Part shown: one piece after another, positions 6,863 through 15,050 of the stretch
Numbering within the stretch: position 1 is the first letter of the stretch
How the letters are laid out: the number at the start of each line of letters is the position of its first letter
Source: JAVBRU01 sp031547595
GTDB taxonomy: Bacteria; Bacillota; Clostridia; Christensenellales; Aristaeellaceae
DNA: 41,642 nucleotides
Reading direction: 5' to 3'
NCBI GenBank assembly: GCA_031547595.1
Contig: JAVBRU010000046.1
Coordinates: 1-41,642, forward strand
Program-made: the position numbers and the translations under genes
The notes under the pieces: generated by a model
What the model saw: only the letters and a program-made list of their open reading frames with translations
What the model was told of the DNA's origin: nothing
The model's database searches: none

Positions 6863-7755
6863 TAGCAGAGAGGCATGTGGATTTCCACGGTGAACACCTG
6901 CTCGTGCAGGGTGGCGGCAATGCTGCCGCCCATCTGCTCAATCAGTATCTTGGCAATGGCCAGCCCCAGCCCCGTGCCACCCTGGCCGTTGTTGACGGTA
7001 AAAAACCTGTCAAACAGCCGCCCGACCGCCACTTCGCTGAGCTGCGGGGCGCGGTTTTGGCAGGTAATAACGCCGTCCGGAGCCAGGGTGATGTGAAGGT
7101 CGCCGTCGCTGTACTTGACGGCGTTATTGATGACGTTGTTGAGCGCGCGGGACAGCGCCACCTTGTTCACCCGCACGTCTATCCGCTTGTCCGGGATGGA
7201 GATTTCCGGGGTGATGCCTTTTTCTTTCATCGCGGTGTAGAGGCCGGCTACGCATTCTTCCAATGCTTTGTTGAGCGGCACACGCTCGCTGTTGCCCTGC
7301 GGCGGGACGGACATCACCACCGAATAGCGGAACAGCTCCTCTGTCAGTTGTTTTAGCGCCTCCACGCGGTTCTTAATAATCGCCAGCGATTCCTTCGCGG
7401 CCAGGGACATTTCTTCTTGCTCCAGCAGCTCCATATACCCGCAAATGGCGGTGAGCGGGGTGCGAAGATCGTGCGATATGTTGGTGATGGCCTCCTTCAG
7501 CTCCCGGTCGCCCTGTGCATAGCGCAGATATGCCTTGCGCAGCTGCTTGAGCTGACTGTCCATATCGGCCGCCAGCGCCAGCATTTGTTTGTCCCGGGTG
7601 ATGATGTCGATGCCCACGTTGGTGTCCTCCTGCAGCCGCGCGGCAAACTCTGCGCGCAGCGTGGCCGCCGCATGGCGCATATCGGCCAGCTTGCCCAGCA
7701 GCACAAACACTAGCACACATAGCAGGATGCACAGAACCCCCAAAGCTATTTCCAT
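6862..7755 (-). CDS. Sensor histidine kinase with a single N-terminal membrane helix
   Basis: A 297-residue kinase. One hydrophobic helix (~4-22) is followed by a coiled-coil linker, a HisKA domain with the phospho-acceptor His95 in NISHDLRTPLTAICGYMELL, and a HATPase domain with N-box NNVINNAVKYS and GLGLAIAKILIEQMGG. There is almost no extracellular part, as in intramembrane-sensing kinases linked to peptide-antibiotic ABC transporters. ATG 7755 follows AAGGAG by 5 bp. It is the last gene of the operon response regulator-ATPase-permease-kinase. Its TAG stop uses the TA duplication and first base of MITE copy 2, so the original C-terminus may have been slightly longer. The catalytic motifs are complete. 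Confidence 0.94.
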   Translation of the reverse strand: MEIALGVLCILLCVLVFVLLGKLADMRHAAATLRAEFAARLQEDTNVGIDIITRDKQMLALAADMDSQLKQLRKAYLRYAQGDRELKEAITNISHDLRTPLTAICGYMELLEQEEMSLAAKESLAIIKNRVEALKQLTEELFRYSVVMSVPPQGNSERVPLNKALEECVAGLYTAMKEKGITPEISIPDKRIDVRVNKVALSRALNNVINNAVKYSDGDLHITLAPDGVITCQNRAPQLSEVAVGRLFDRFFTVNNGQGGTGLGLAIAKILIEQMGGSIAATLHEQVFTVEIHMPLC

Positions 7756-7764
7756 AGGCACTCC

Positions 7765-8652
7765 TTATGGGACATCTTTGCGGCGGAAAAACCATAGGCC
7801 AATTCCATTGGCCAGCAAGATATGCGCTGCGCAATACAGCGCCATTAGCCAGTCGAGGTCAGGTGGCCCATTCGTGCTAAATATCTTCACCTGTCCCATC
7901 AACAACCCGGTCATCAAGTGATCAAAAACGACGCGCTGCTCTGTGGGAATGTAGTTGTCGGGCGGGGAATGGTCATGAACGGTATACGGTTGCCCGTCTT
8001 CCGGCGGTTGGCTATAATGCTGAGAAGGCATGCTCGCCGTTCCAATCGTAGTGTAGTAACGAGGAAATCGGTCGTAATACCAGGAGTCATTTAGTGAATT
8101 CCAAATAAAGGTGGTGGATGCAAATGTAATTGCGAGCAACAGAAAGCTGATGGCAATGGCTTTGGTTTTATGGGTCATCAACATGCCTGCCATCGTGAAA
8201 ACCGCTGCAAAGGCAGCCACCAGCAATAGCCATTGCAGTATACGCAAAAGCATATACTCAACGTTGTCCATAGTGCCAAACAGCGGAATGCTAAATGCGA
8301 ATCCGGCTGCTATCCCCAGCAAGAAGGCCGCCATACCAATGATGGCACATGTGATAAAGTTGGCCAGGAAAACGCTTGTGCGGCTGATGCCCGCTGCCAG
8401 TCGGGTTCGAATGGCCCCCTCTTGGTATTGTCCCCCGATAAACAGTAGGCAGAACAGCGGAACGATCAAAATGAGTGGCAGGTAGAGCTCCTGAAACACG
8501 AAATAGGGGCCTGTGTAGCGAATTTGATGCTCCGGATCAAAGTACCCATTCACGCTGATGATCAATGCAAAGAGTACCGGTGCCCCCAAAGCGAGGTATA
8601 ATAGCGGGCTTTTGCGAAGGCGCAGGAAATTGAGCCGTAATGCTTTACGCAT
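7765..8652 (-). CDS. ABC-2 type permease, antimicrobial-peptide export or immunity type
   Basis: A 295-residue membrane protein. It begins MRKALRLNFLRLRKSPLLYLAL, then a first helix and a ~50-residue external loop. Five more hydrophobic segments follow, including LYLPLILIVPLFCLLFIGG, FITCAIIGMAAFLLGIAAGF, WLLLVAAFAAVFTMAGML and a terminal IGLWFF region, with a larger loop (DSWYYDRFPRYYTTIG onward) before the last helix. The start at 8652 follows GGAGG and overlaps the ATPase stop (ATGCGTAA). The layout matches BcrB/LanE-like immunity permeases. The exported compound is unknown. Confidence 0.9.
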   Translation of the reverse strand: MRKALRLNFLRLRKSPLLYLALGAPVLFALIISVNGYFDPEHQIRYTGPYFVFQELYLPLILIVPLFCLLFIGGQYQEGAIRTRLAAGISRTSVFLANFITCAIIGMAAFLLGIAAGFAFSIPLFGTMDNVEYMLLRILQWLLLVAAFAAVFTMAGMLMTHKTKAIAISFLLLAITFASTTFIWNSLNDSWYYDRFPRYYTTIGTASMPSQHYSQPPEDGQPYTVHDHSPPDNYIPTEQRVVFDHLMTGLLMGQVKIFSTNGPPDLDWLMALYCAAHILLANGIGLWFFRRKDVP

Positions 8653-9559
8653 GCTGTTCGCCTCCAATCAGATTGATATAATAGCTTTCGAGGCCCTCAT
8701 CCCGCACGGCCATGCGGCGGACCGTGCAGCCTGCTTCAGCCAGCGCCAGCACGAGCGCGGTGACCTCAAAATCTCCGTACACATCAGCCTCGCAATCGGA
8801 GGTGACGGTATAATCAATCTTTCGCCCCAAAAGGACGCGGGACAGCGCTTCGATGTTGCTGACCTCCATGCGCACGCATTTGCGACAGGAAGCCTCCAGC
8901 GCGTCCGCGCTCACTTCCTTCACCACCTTGCCATTGTGGATAAAGCCATAGTGGGTGGCCATGCGCCGCAGCTCGTGTAAAATGGGGCTGGCAATCAGGA
9001 TGGTGATGCGGTTTTCGCGGTTCAGGCGCAGGAGCAGCTCCCGCATGCTGACGATGCCCTGCGGGTCGAGACCGGTGAGCGGTTCGTCCAATACCAGAAA
9101 ATCCGGGTCGCCCGCCAATGCCAGCGCAATGCCGAGGCGCTGGCGCATGCCCAGGGAGAAATGCCGCGTTTTTTTCTTAGCCGCGTCTTCCAGCCCCACC
9201 AGCGCCAACAGCTCGCCCATGCCCTCAAAGGACGCGCGTCCGAGCAGCTCATACTGCATGCGCAGGTTTTCAAGCGCCGTCATATCGCCATAGAAGGACG
9301 GCAAATCCACCAGCGCTCCCACGCGGCGGCGCAGCTTGCTGATGCCAGGATCGTTGTGCGGCGTGCTATACAGCGTGTACCCGCCCTTGGTGGGGGTTTG
9401 CAGCCCGCAAACGGTGCGGATCAGCGAGGTTTTGCCTGCGCCGTTTTGCCCCACAAAGCCATAGATCGCTCCCTGCTCCACATGCATGGACAGGCTGTCC
9501 AGCGCCTTGAAATCCTTGTACATCTTGGTCACGTTTTCCACAGTCAACACGTATTCCAT
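8645..9559 (-). CDS. ABC transporter ATP-binding protein, BcrA-like, atypical H-loop
   Basis: A 304-residue ATPase resembling bacitracin/lantibiotic transporter subunits. Walker A GFVGQNGAGKTSLI (~34-47), signature HFSLGMRQRLGIALAL and Walker B DFLVLDEPLTGLDP are intact. The segment normally reading SSHILSEL is ILIASPILHEL here, so the H-loop histidine is replaced by proline (codon CCC). The ~95-residue C-terminal extension is typical of BcrA-like proteins. It is co-transcribed with the overlapping permease, and 90 bp separate it from the response regulator. That gap carries tandem 12-bp repeats and an extended -10, so the transporter probably has its own regulated promoter. Confidence 0.93.
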   Translation of the reverse strand: MEYVLTVENVTKMYKDFKALDSLSMHVEQGAIYGFVGQNGAGKTSLIRTVCGLQTPTKGGYTLYSTPHNDPGISKLRRRVGALVDLPSFYGDMTALENLRMQYELLGRASFEGMGELLALVGLEDAAKKKTRHFSLGMRQRLGIALALAGDPDFLVLDEPLTGLDPQGIVSMRELLLRLNRENRITILIASPILHELRRMATHYGFIHNGKVVKEVSADALEASCRKCVRMEVSNIEALSRVLLGRKIDYTVTSDCEADVYGDFEVTALVLALAEAGCTVRRMAVRDEGLESYYINLIGGEQHA

Positions 9560-9590
9560 GGAGAAGCCCCCTTGTGTAGTTGATGTATAC

Positions 9591-9641
9591 AGGATAACAG
9601 GCAGTGGTTAAGAAAGCGGTTAAGGAAAGGGTGAAGAAAAG
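9591..9641 (-). promoter_or_regulatory. Three 12-bp direct repeats and promoter in front of the ABC operon
   Basis: Plus-strand units GGTTAAGAAAGC (9606-9617), GGTTAAGGAAAG (9618-9629) and GGTGAAGAAAAG (9630-9641) lie head to tail at an exact 12-bp period. On the minus strand they precede an extended -10, TGTTATCCT (9591-9599), which has no clear -35. The repeats take the -35 position, as expected for activation by an OmpR/PhoB-family response regulator such as the one encoded just upstream. Confidence 0.72.
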
Positions 9642-9649
9642 GTAAAGGT

Positions 9650-10309
9650 TTATAAATCGCGCAGCTTAAAGCCGATGCCCCACACAGCCTCAATATAATC
9701 CTTGCCGGTGGTGGCGCGCAGCTTACCCCGCAGGTTGCTTACATGCACCTTCAGCGAGCTTTCCATGCAGTCCGGCGTGTCCAGGCTGATCAAATCCAGG
9801 ATTTGCGATTTGGGGATCACCTGCGCAGGGTTTTGCAGCAGCAGCTTCAGGATGGCAAACTCCGTTTTGGTAAGATGCAGGGGAACAGAACCGGCAAACA
9901 CCTGATGGGCCTGCAGGTCCAGCCGAATATCGCCATAGCTGTATGCTGTTGTGGTTTTTTCGGGCTGCCGAAGCTGCACGGTGATGCGTGCCAGCAATTC
10001 CTCAATCTCAAAGGGCTTGGTGATGTAATCCGCCGCGCCGCCAAGCAGCAGCGATACCTTGTCTTCTACGCCCACTTTGGCACTGACCACAATCACCGGG
10101 ATGCCCTGAATGGCCGGCAGCACTTCTTCGCCCGAAAGGCCGGGCAGCATCAAATCCAGCAGCACCAAGTCTGGCTGCTGCTTCGATAGCAAAAAGAGTG
10201 CTTCCGTGCCCGAATAGGCGCGCAGCACTTGATAGCCCTCTTTTTTCAGCACTTTCTCCAGTAAATCACCAATGTATACGTCATCGTCAATGACCGCTAT
10301 GGTTTTCAT
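9650..10309 (-). CDS. OmpR/PhoB-family response regulator
   Basis: A 219-residue regulator. The receiver domain (1-~115) has the acidic pair in IAVIDDDVYIG, phospho-acceptor D52 in LVLLDLMLPG, and the conserved Thr/Ser and Lys in VIVVSAK and DYITKPFEIEE. The C-terminal winged-helix domain has LTKTEFAILKLLLQNPAQVI and the recognition stretch SSLKVHVSNLRGKL. It is the first gene of the regulator-ATPase-permease-kinase operon, so the kinase at 6862-7755 is its likely partner. The 12-bp repeats just downstream of its stop are its probable target. An AAGGCGG site precedes the ATG. Confidence 0.95.
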   Translation of the reverse strand: MKTIAVIDDDVYIGDLLEKVLKKEGYQVLRAYSGTEALFLLSKQQPDLVLLDLMLPGLSGEEVLPAIQGIPVIVVSAKVGVEDKVSLLLGGAADYITKPFEIEELLARITVQLRQPEKTTTAYSYGDIRLDLQAHQVFAGSVPLHLTKTEFAILKLLLQNPAQVIPKSQILDLISLDTPDCMESSLKVHVSNLRGKLRATTGKDYIEAVWGIGFKLRDL

Positions 10310-10345
10310 TTGTTCGCCGCCTTATCGGGTGTATTTCTCGTTCTC

Positions 10346-10374
10346 ACTATATCATAAGGGTGGAGCGCAGGCAA
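10346..10374 (-). promoter_or_regulatory. Promoter of the response regulator operon
   Basis: Minus strand TTGCCT (10369-10374), 17-bp spacer, TATAGT (10346-10351), about 35 bp before the regulator start. The rest of the 10375-10594 gap is AT-rich and carries no convincing gene. The plus-strand promoter of the next operon was not identified with confidence. Confidence 0.6.
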
Positions 10375-10594
10375 GCAGAATTTGTCATAACACTGGATCG
10401 TTGTAAAGTATGATGGGTATGAAATTTTTTCTGTATACCTGTAACAAATAAGACGTGTTTTAAGTATATATGGTAGACCAACGTTTTCAGCGCAGCAATC
10501 ATGCAGCAGAACAAGCCGACCAGGCAAGATGGGATGAGGTAAGCGTATATTTTCTCACCCCCGCCTTGACCAAGAGTATAGAAAGGGAATCTAT

Positions 10595-12043
10595 ATGAAA
10601 AACCGCATGGTGATACTTTGTTGCCTCATGATGCTTGTTTTGTGTATCTCCTCTTTGGCCAATGCTGCGGAAGCGCCTGCCATAACGTATACCATGAAGG
10701 AAGGGTACGCGGCAGGCGGGCTCATCACATTGGACTATTTCAACAAAGGCTATGTCTGTTATTATGATTACGCAAGCGGCGCCAAGTTCCCGCTTTGCAC
10801 AAAACCCAATTGCACACATGACATCATCGTCTACGGCGGTGCCGGGGACGAAAACTGGAGTCCCCCTACGCTTGGAGAGGCGATGGCGGATACGTCTGAG
10901 TGCTATGCACAGCGGCTACGGTATGATAATTTTAGTTATCTGTTCTACGGCGGCAAGGTGTATTTTGTTGAATGCATGCCCTGGCCATATGATGAGAGCT
11001 TCACTTTTAATCTATACGAATCCGAAATAGACGGCCCCACGCGAAAGATCGCCAGCCTGGGCGAACGCTTTAATTGGGAGCAGACGGTGGACATAGGAAA
11101 CATGATCGCATATGACGGCACGTTGTACCTCGTCATCCAGCAAAGCGAGAATACGCTGATTGAAGGGGATGAGACGATCGATGCGGAAGCGGCAAAAGAG
11201 CGGAAAAGAAGCGCGGCCTTGCCTCAACAGGCCATGATATGGGCCATCTCCATGAAAGATGGCAGCGTGCGGGAGTTGTGCCGCATGACCGCGCAGGATT
11301 GCGCGATGAGTATGCTCGGCTTGGTGGACGGGGTGCTATACTATGAGTATGTGTATGCCAATGATTTTACCCCTGCGCAGCCTTCCGATTGGGACGAAGC
11401 ATGGTATAGAGAGTTTGAGAGCAAGGCCAGATATGGCATACGCGGCGTAAACATGCAAACAGGGGAAACGGTCGCCTTGCACGAACGGCTGGAGGATGTG
11501 TTGATTCAGGATGCCGTGGTAACCGCCCGAAGCAGAGGCAATGAAATGTATGTATGGATTTCACCGCGTTATGACGATAGCAAGCCATCTCACTATATGC
11601 GCTTTGACCTTTTAACCGGCACCTGCCTATATGAATACGACTATCAAGCCCCTCAGGAAGGCTATGCTGGTATCACCCTGCGCCTCACGGATACCCTGAT
11701 GTTGACAACCGATTGGTATGGTGAACGCTTCGGCCTGCTCGACCTGCAGTCCGGCGCGTTTACGTCCCTTGCGATCAATGGAGAATGGGAAATCGAGGAT
11801 TTTTACCAAGGGCCTTCCATCATCGTGCAGTACGATTCTACGCGAGTATATCAGGCAGGGGTATTTACGCCGTCTGGCCCCATTGCGAACAGGGATTACT
11901 ACCAAACACCCACATGCATGGCGCAGGGCGAATATGTGGTGTTTGATCACTGCTTTGAGGACGGAAGGCGCGTCAAAGCCTATACCACCATTGATGATCT
12001 GATTGCGGGCAATGTAAAACTGACAGATTTTGTAGAAGAGTGA
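10595..12043 (+). CDS. Secreted protein, predicted beta-propeller, linked to an ABC exporter
   Basis: A 482-residue exported protein. The signal peptide is clear: MKNRM, a hydrophobic core (VILCCLMMLVLCISSL), and ANAAEA as a likely cleavage site; there is no lipobox. The mature part consists of repeated short blades rich in aromatic residues (KGYVCYYDYASG, GGKVYFVECMPW, DGTLYLVIQQSE, DGVLYYEYVYAND), suggesting a beta-propeller. The motif FPLCTKPNCTHD, with its two Cys, recurs from memory in many uncharacterised clostridial secreted proteins. AGAAAGGGAA precedes the ATG. It is the first gene of an operon with the ABC ATPase (9 bp later) and permease. A role as sensor, binding protein or substrate-linked factor of that transporter is inference. 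Confidence 0.82.
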   Translation: MKNRMVILCCLMMLVLCISSLANAAEAPAITYTMKEGYAAGGLITLDYFNKGYVCYYDYASGAKFPLCTKPNCTHDIIVYGGAGDENWSPPTLGEAMADTSECYAQRLRYDNFSYLFYGGKVYFVECMPWPYDESFTFNLYESEIDGPTRKIASLGERFNWEQTVDIGNMIAYDGTLYLVIQQSENTLIEGDETIDAEAAKERKRSAALPQQAMIWAISMKDGSVRELCRMTAQDCAMSMLGLVDGVLYYEYVYANDFTPAQPSDWDEAWYREFESKARYGIRGVNMQTGETVALHERLEDVLIQDAVVTARSRGNEMYVWISPRYDDSKPSHYMRFDLLTGTCLYEYDYQAPQEGYAGITLRLTDTLMLTTDWYGERFGLLDLQSGAFTSLAINGEWEIEDFYQGPSIIVQYDSTRVYQAGVFTPSGPIANRDYYQTPTCMAQGEYVVFDHCFEDGRRVKAYTTIDDLIAGNVKLTDFVEE

Positions 12044-12052
12044 GGCATCTGC

Positions 12053-12919
12053 ATGCTGTTTGAGATGGACAGACTGAACAAGCATTACGGGCAAAACCAC
12101 GCGCTCAAAGATTTTTCGCTGCGGATGGAGCCTGGCATCTATGCCCTGCTTGGCCCCACCGGCGCGGGCAAATCCACGCTGATGAACATCATCGTGCAAA
12201 ATCTGCGCGCGGATAGCGGGCACATACGGGTGGACGAGGTGCCCATGGAGAAGCTGGGCAAAGGCTATCGCGCACGGCTGGGCTATATGCCCCAGCAGCA
12301 GGAGCTGCCGGGCTATTTCAGCGCGTCGAGGTTCTTATACTACATCGCCGCGCTCAAGGGCATGGATCGCAGCAGCGCGGATGAGCAGATTGAACAGGCG
12401 CTGAAGCTGGTGAACATGTGGGAATGGCGGGATCAAAAGCTCTCCACCTATTCTGGCGGCATGAAGCAGCGCATCCTGATCGCCCAGGCGATACTCGGCG
12501 ACCCCGGCATGCTGATCATGGACGAGCCGACCGCGGGCCTCGACCCCAAGGAGCGCATCCGCATCCGCAATTTGATCGCCAAGATCAGCGAGCACCGCAT
12601 CACCCTCATCGCCACACATGTGGTATCGGATATTGAGTGCATCGCCGGAGAGCTGCTTTTCCTGCGCAAGGGATGCCTGATAGAGCATATCAGCCCCGCT
12701 GAATTGCAAGAGCGGATGCAGGGCAAAGTGTTTGAGCTGCTTGCGCCAGCTGACCGGATGGATCTGTACCTCAGCAGCTTTCAGGTGAGCAGCCTCACGC
12801 AGGAGAGCGGCGGCATTCGCGTGCGGCTGCTGTCGGATACGCCCCTCCCCGCCCCCGCCGTGCCGGTGACGCCGCATTTGGAAGATTTGTATCTGTACCT
12901 GTTTGGAAAGGATGCGTGA
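12053..12919 (+). CDS. ABC transporter ATP-binding protein
   Basis: A 288-residue ABC-2 exporter ATPase. Walker A ALLGPTGAGKSTLMNII (~31-47), Q-loop LGYMPQQQELPGYF, signature TYSGGMKQRILIAQAI, Walker B GMLIMDEPTAGLDP and H-loop IATHVVSDIE are all intact. The last ~75 residues form a regulatory tail. It lies 9 bp after the secreted protein gene and its stop is 4 bp before the chosen permease start, so all three form one operon. A GG-rich site is weak and translation may rely on coupling. Confidence 0.94.
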   Translation: MLFEMDRLNKHYGQNHALKDFSLRMEPGIYALLGPTGAGKSTLMNIIVQNLRADSGHIRVDEVPMEKLGKGYRARLGYMPQQQELPGYFSASRFLYYIAALKGMDRSSADEQIEQALKLVNMWEWRDQKLSTYSGGMKQRILIAQAILGDPGMLIMDEPTAGLDPKERIRIRNLIAKISEHRITLIATHVVSDIECIAGELLFLRKGCLIEHISPAELQERMQGKVFELLAPADRMDLYLSSFQVSSLTQESGGIRVRLLSDTPLPAPAVPVTPHLEDLYLYLFGKDA

Positions 12920-12923
12920 TGGC

Positions 12924-15044
12924 ATGACCGTTTTTATGGCCGAGCTGAAACGCTACGCGCGAAGGACCACGCCTTTCCTGATCATCCTGGCCCTGATGCT
13001 TTGCGCCCTGATGCTTTGCTTTTTCTCCCGCGATCAAACGCTGCCCGCAGGCTACACCATGCGGGAATACGCCCAAATCCAGGAGCAGGCACTGGCGCTG
13101 CCGCACGCGGAGCAAATCCACTTTCTGGAGGAATTCTCAAAAAGCAAGCTCAGCTTGTATTCGCCGGAGGGGCTCAACGAGGAGGAGCTCAAGGCCTACA
13201 ACACCGCGGAGGCCATCCAGCAGCGCATTTCCAGCTATCGGCAGCAACAGCGCCAGCGCTATGCTGCCGCGCAATTGCTGCACGAGGCCACCACGCTTCG
13301 GGATTACGCCAGCTACCTTGCCGGCATACAGTCTCAAAGCAAGCGCATGACGGCCTTTTCCGCCATCGCCAAGCAAAATGAGTTTTCGAAACGAAACATC
13401 CTTAAAACAGCGGAGGATTACGCGAAGCTTACGGACGTTGTGCCCGTCATGGATCGCTCGGCCGGGGTTTTGCTGTTTGCACAAATGCCCGGCGGCATGT
13501 GGCTGATCGTCTCTGGTGTGCTGCTGCTGGGCATTGTGCTTGTCGCGGGCGAAAGGCCCTATTTCGCCCTGTACCGCGTGCCACCCAAGGGGAGGAAAGA
13601 GCTGATCGCCGCAAAAGCGCTCACCCTGGCGCTGTTTGTTATCCTGCTGGTCACAGGCGTGCTGGCTGTGTACGCGATAACGGGGGCGTGCTTTTATGGG
13701 CTCGGCGATGTGATGCGCCCCATTCAATCGGTATTCCCCACCACTTCTTTGCACACAAGCGTGCTGACTTACATGCTGATGGTGTACGCGCATACTCTTT
13801 TGACGGCGCTGCTGTATGGCGGCACCGTGCTGCTGCTGTGCTTGCTATTCGCCTCCGAAGCTGGCATCACGGCGTCGCTTGCCCTGCTGGTTGCGGGCAG
13901 CGCTGTGCTGAAAGGCGTTATTTCTCCCTTTTCGCCGTTCAATGTGCTCAAGTATTTCAACCTTTTCACGCTGCTGGATTCCTCTGTCTATTTGGTGGAC
14001 TACAACAATCTCAATCTGTTTGGGTATCCCGTCAGCCTGCGCCTGTTTACGCCCATCGCTATTGCGGTGGCGGCCGCATTGCTGCTGGTAGCGGCATGCG
14101 TGCGCTTTGCGCGCACGGGGCGTGCCCTGTCCCTCGGCACGTGGCCGCTGCGGAGGCGTGCAAAGCGTCCGGCGCAAAAGGAAAAGCCCTTGCGCGGCAC
14201 GGTGAACCTTTTCCTTGCGGAGGGGTGGCGTATATGGATCGGGAAGGGCGTGATCGGTTTCGTTTTGCTGGTGTGCGCCGTGCAGGCAGTGCGTATGGCG
14301 GCCTTTCCGCTGGCGACAACGCCTTATGACCGCAGCTATCAATATTATATCGACAAAGCGCTGGCGCAGGAGGACGCGTATCAATGGGCGGTTGAGGAGC
14401 AGGAGCGTTTATTGGCCAGTGAGGCCCCGAATTATGTGCAAAGATTGGCGATCGGCGATGTCGTGGAGCGGTGCGCGTATCTGCAATCCATCGATAACCC
14501 CAATGCCGTGCTGCTGTATGACATAGGCTATCAAAAGCTGTTCACTGGGGAATCCGGCATCATCTATGCGCTGCTGGTCGCCTTTGGCGTCGCCTTGTGC
14601 GTGCTGCAGGCCAGGAAGCAGAAAATGGAAAAGATGCTGCGCACGCTGCCGCACTATGCCGGGCGGGGCACGCTGTGCACCCTCGGCCATCTTTTGATTG
14701 CCACGTTTGTCATCGCCCTTGTATCGGCTGTGCCCGATTTGATCCGCTGCCATCAGGTGTACGGATTGCCCGCCCTAGACGCCGCCGCTGAGTCGCTGCC
14801 ATACCTTGGCACTTCCGGCGGCCTGACGCTTTTGCAAACCCTTGCGTTCATGTATAGCGTGCGCCTGCTGGCGGCGGTTTGCCTGGCGCTGGTGCTGTAC
14901 GCCCTCAGCCGCGCCGGCGCCATCGTGACGCTGCTGGCCCTGTTCCTCTTGATCCTGCTGCCGCTGCTGCTGGAGTGGCTGGGTGTTTCCTTCGTACAAA
15001 GTTACTTTCCGTCCCGTCTCCTCAAAGGCTGCGGTCTGCTGTAA
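12924..15044 (+). CDS. Large ABC transporter permease with two tandem membrane halves
   Basis: A 706-residue membrane protein, about twice the size of a normal ABC-2 permease. Half one has helix TPFLIILALMLCALMLCFF, a ~150-residue hydrophilic domain, then five or six helices from MWLIVSGVLLLGIVLVAG to VAAALLLVAACVRFA. A basic linker (LRRRAKRPAQKEKPLRG) follows. Half two repeats the plan: helix IGFVLLVCAVQAV, a ~110-residue domain, helix IIYALLVAFGVALCVLQA, and a final helical bundle ending near LLALFLLILLPLLLEWLG. The ATG at 12924 was chosen because GGAAAGG lies 12 bp upstream; ATG 12912 is also possible. Substrate unknown. Confidence 0.85.
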   Translation: MTVFMAELKRYARRTTPFLIILALMLCALMLCFFSRDQTLPAGYTMREYAQIQEQALALPHAEQIHFLEEFSKSKLSLYSPEGLNEEELKAYNTAEAIQQRISSYRQQQRQRYAAAQLLHEATTLRDYASYLAGIQSQSKRMTAFSAIAKQNEFSKRNILKTAEDYAKLTDVVPVMDRSAGVLLFAQMPGGMWLIVSGVLLLGIVLVAGERPYFALYRVPPKGRKELIAAKALTLALFVILLVTGVLAVYAITGACFYGLGDVMRPIQSVFPTTSLHTSVLTYMLMVYAHTLLTALLYGGTVLLLCLLFASEAGITASLALLVAGSAVLKGVISPFSPFNVLKYFNLFTLLDSSVYLVDYNNLNLFGYPVSLRLFTPIAIAVAAALLLVAACVRFARTGRALSLGTWPLRRRAKRPAQKEKPLRGTVNLFLAEGWRIWIGKGVIGFVLLVCAVQAVRMAAFPLATTPYDRSYQYYIDKALAQEDAYQWAVEEQERLLASEAPNYVQRLAIGDVVERCAYLQSIDNPNAVLLYDIGYQKLFTGESGIIYALLVAFGVALCVLQARKQKMEKMLRTLPHYAGRGTLCTLGHLLIATFVIALVSAVPDLIRCHQVYGLPALDAAAESLPYLGTSGGLTLLQTLAFMYSVRLLAAVCLALVLYALSRAGAIVTLLALFLLILLPLLLEWLGVSFVQSYFPSRLLKGCGLL

Positions 15045-15050
15045 AAGTCG

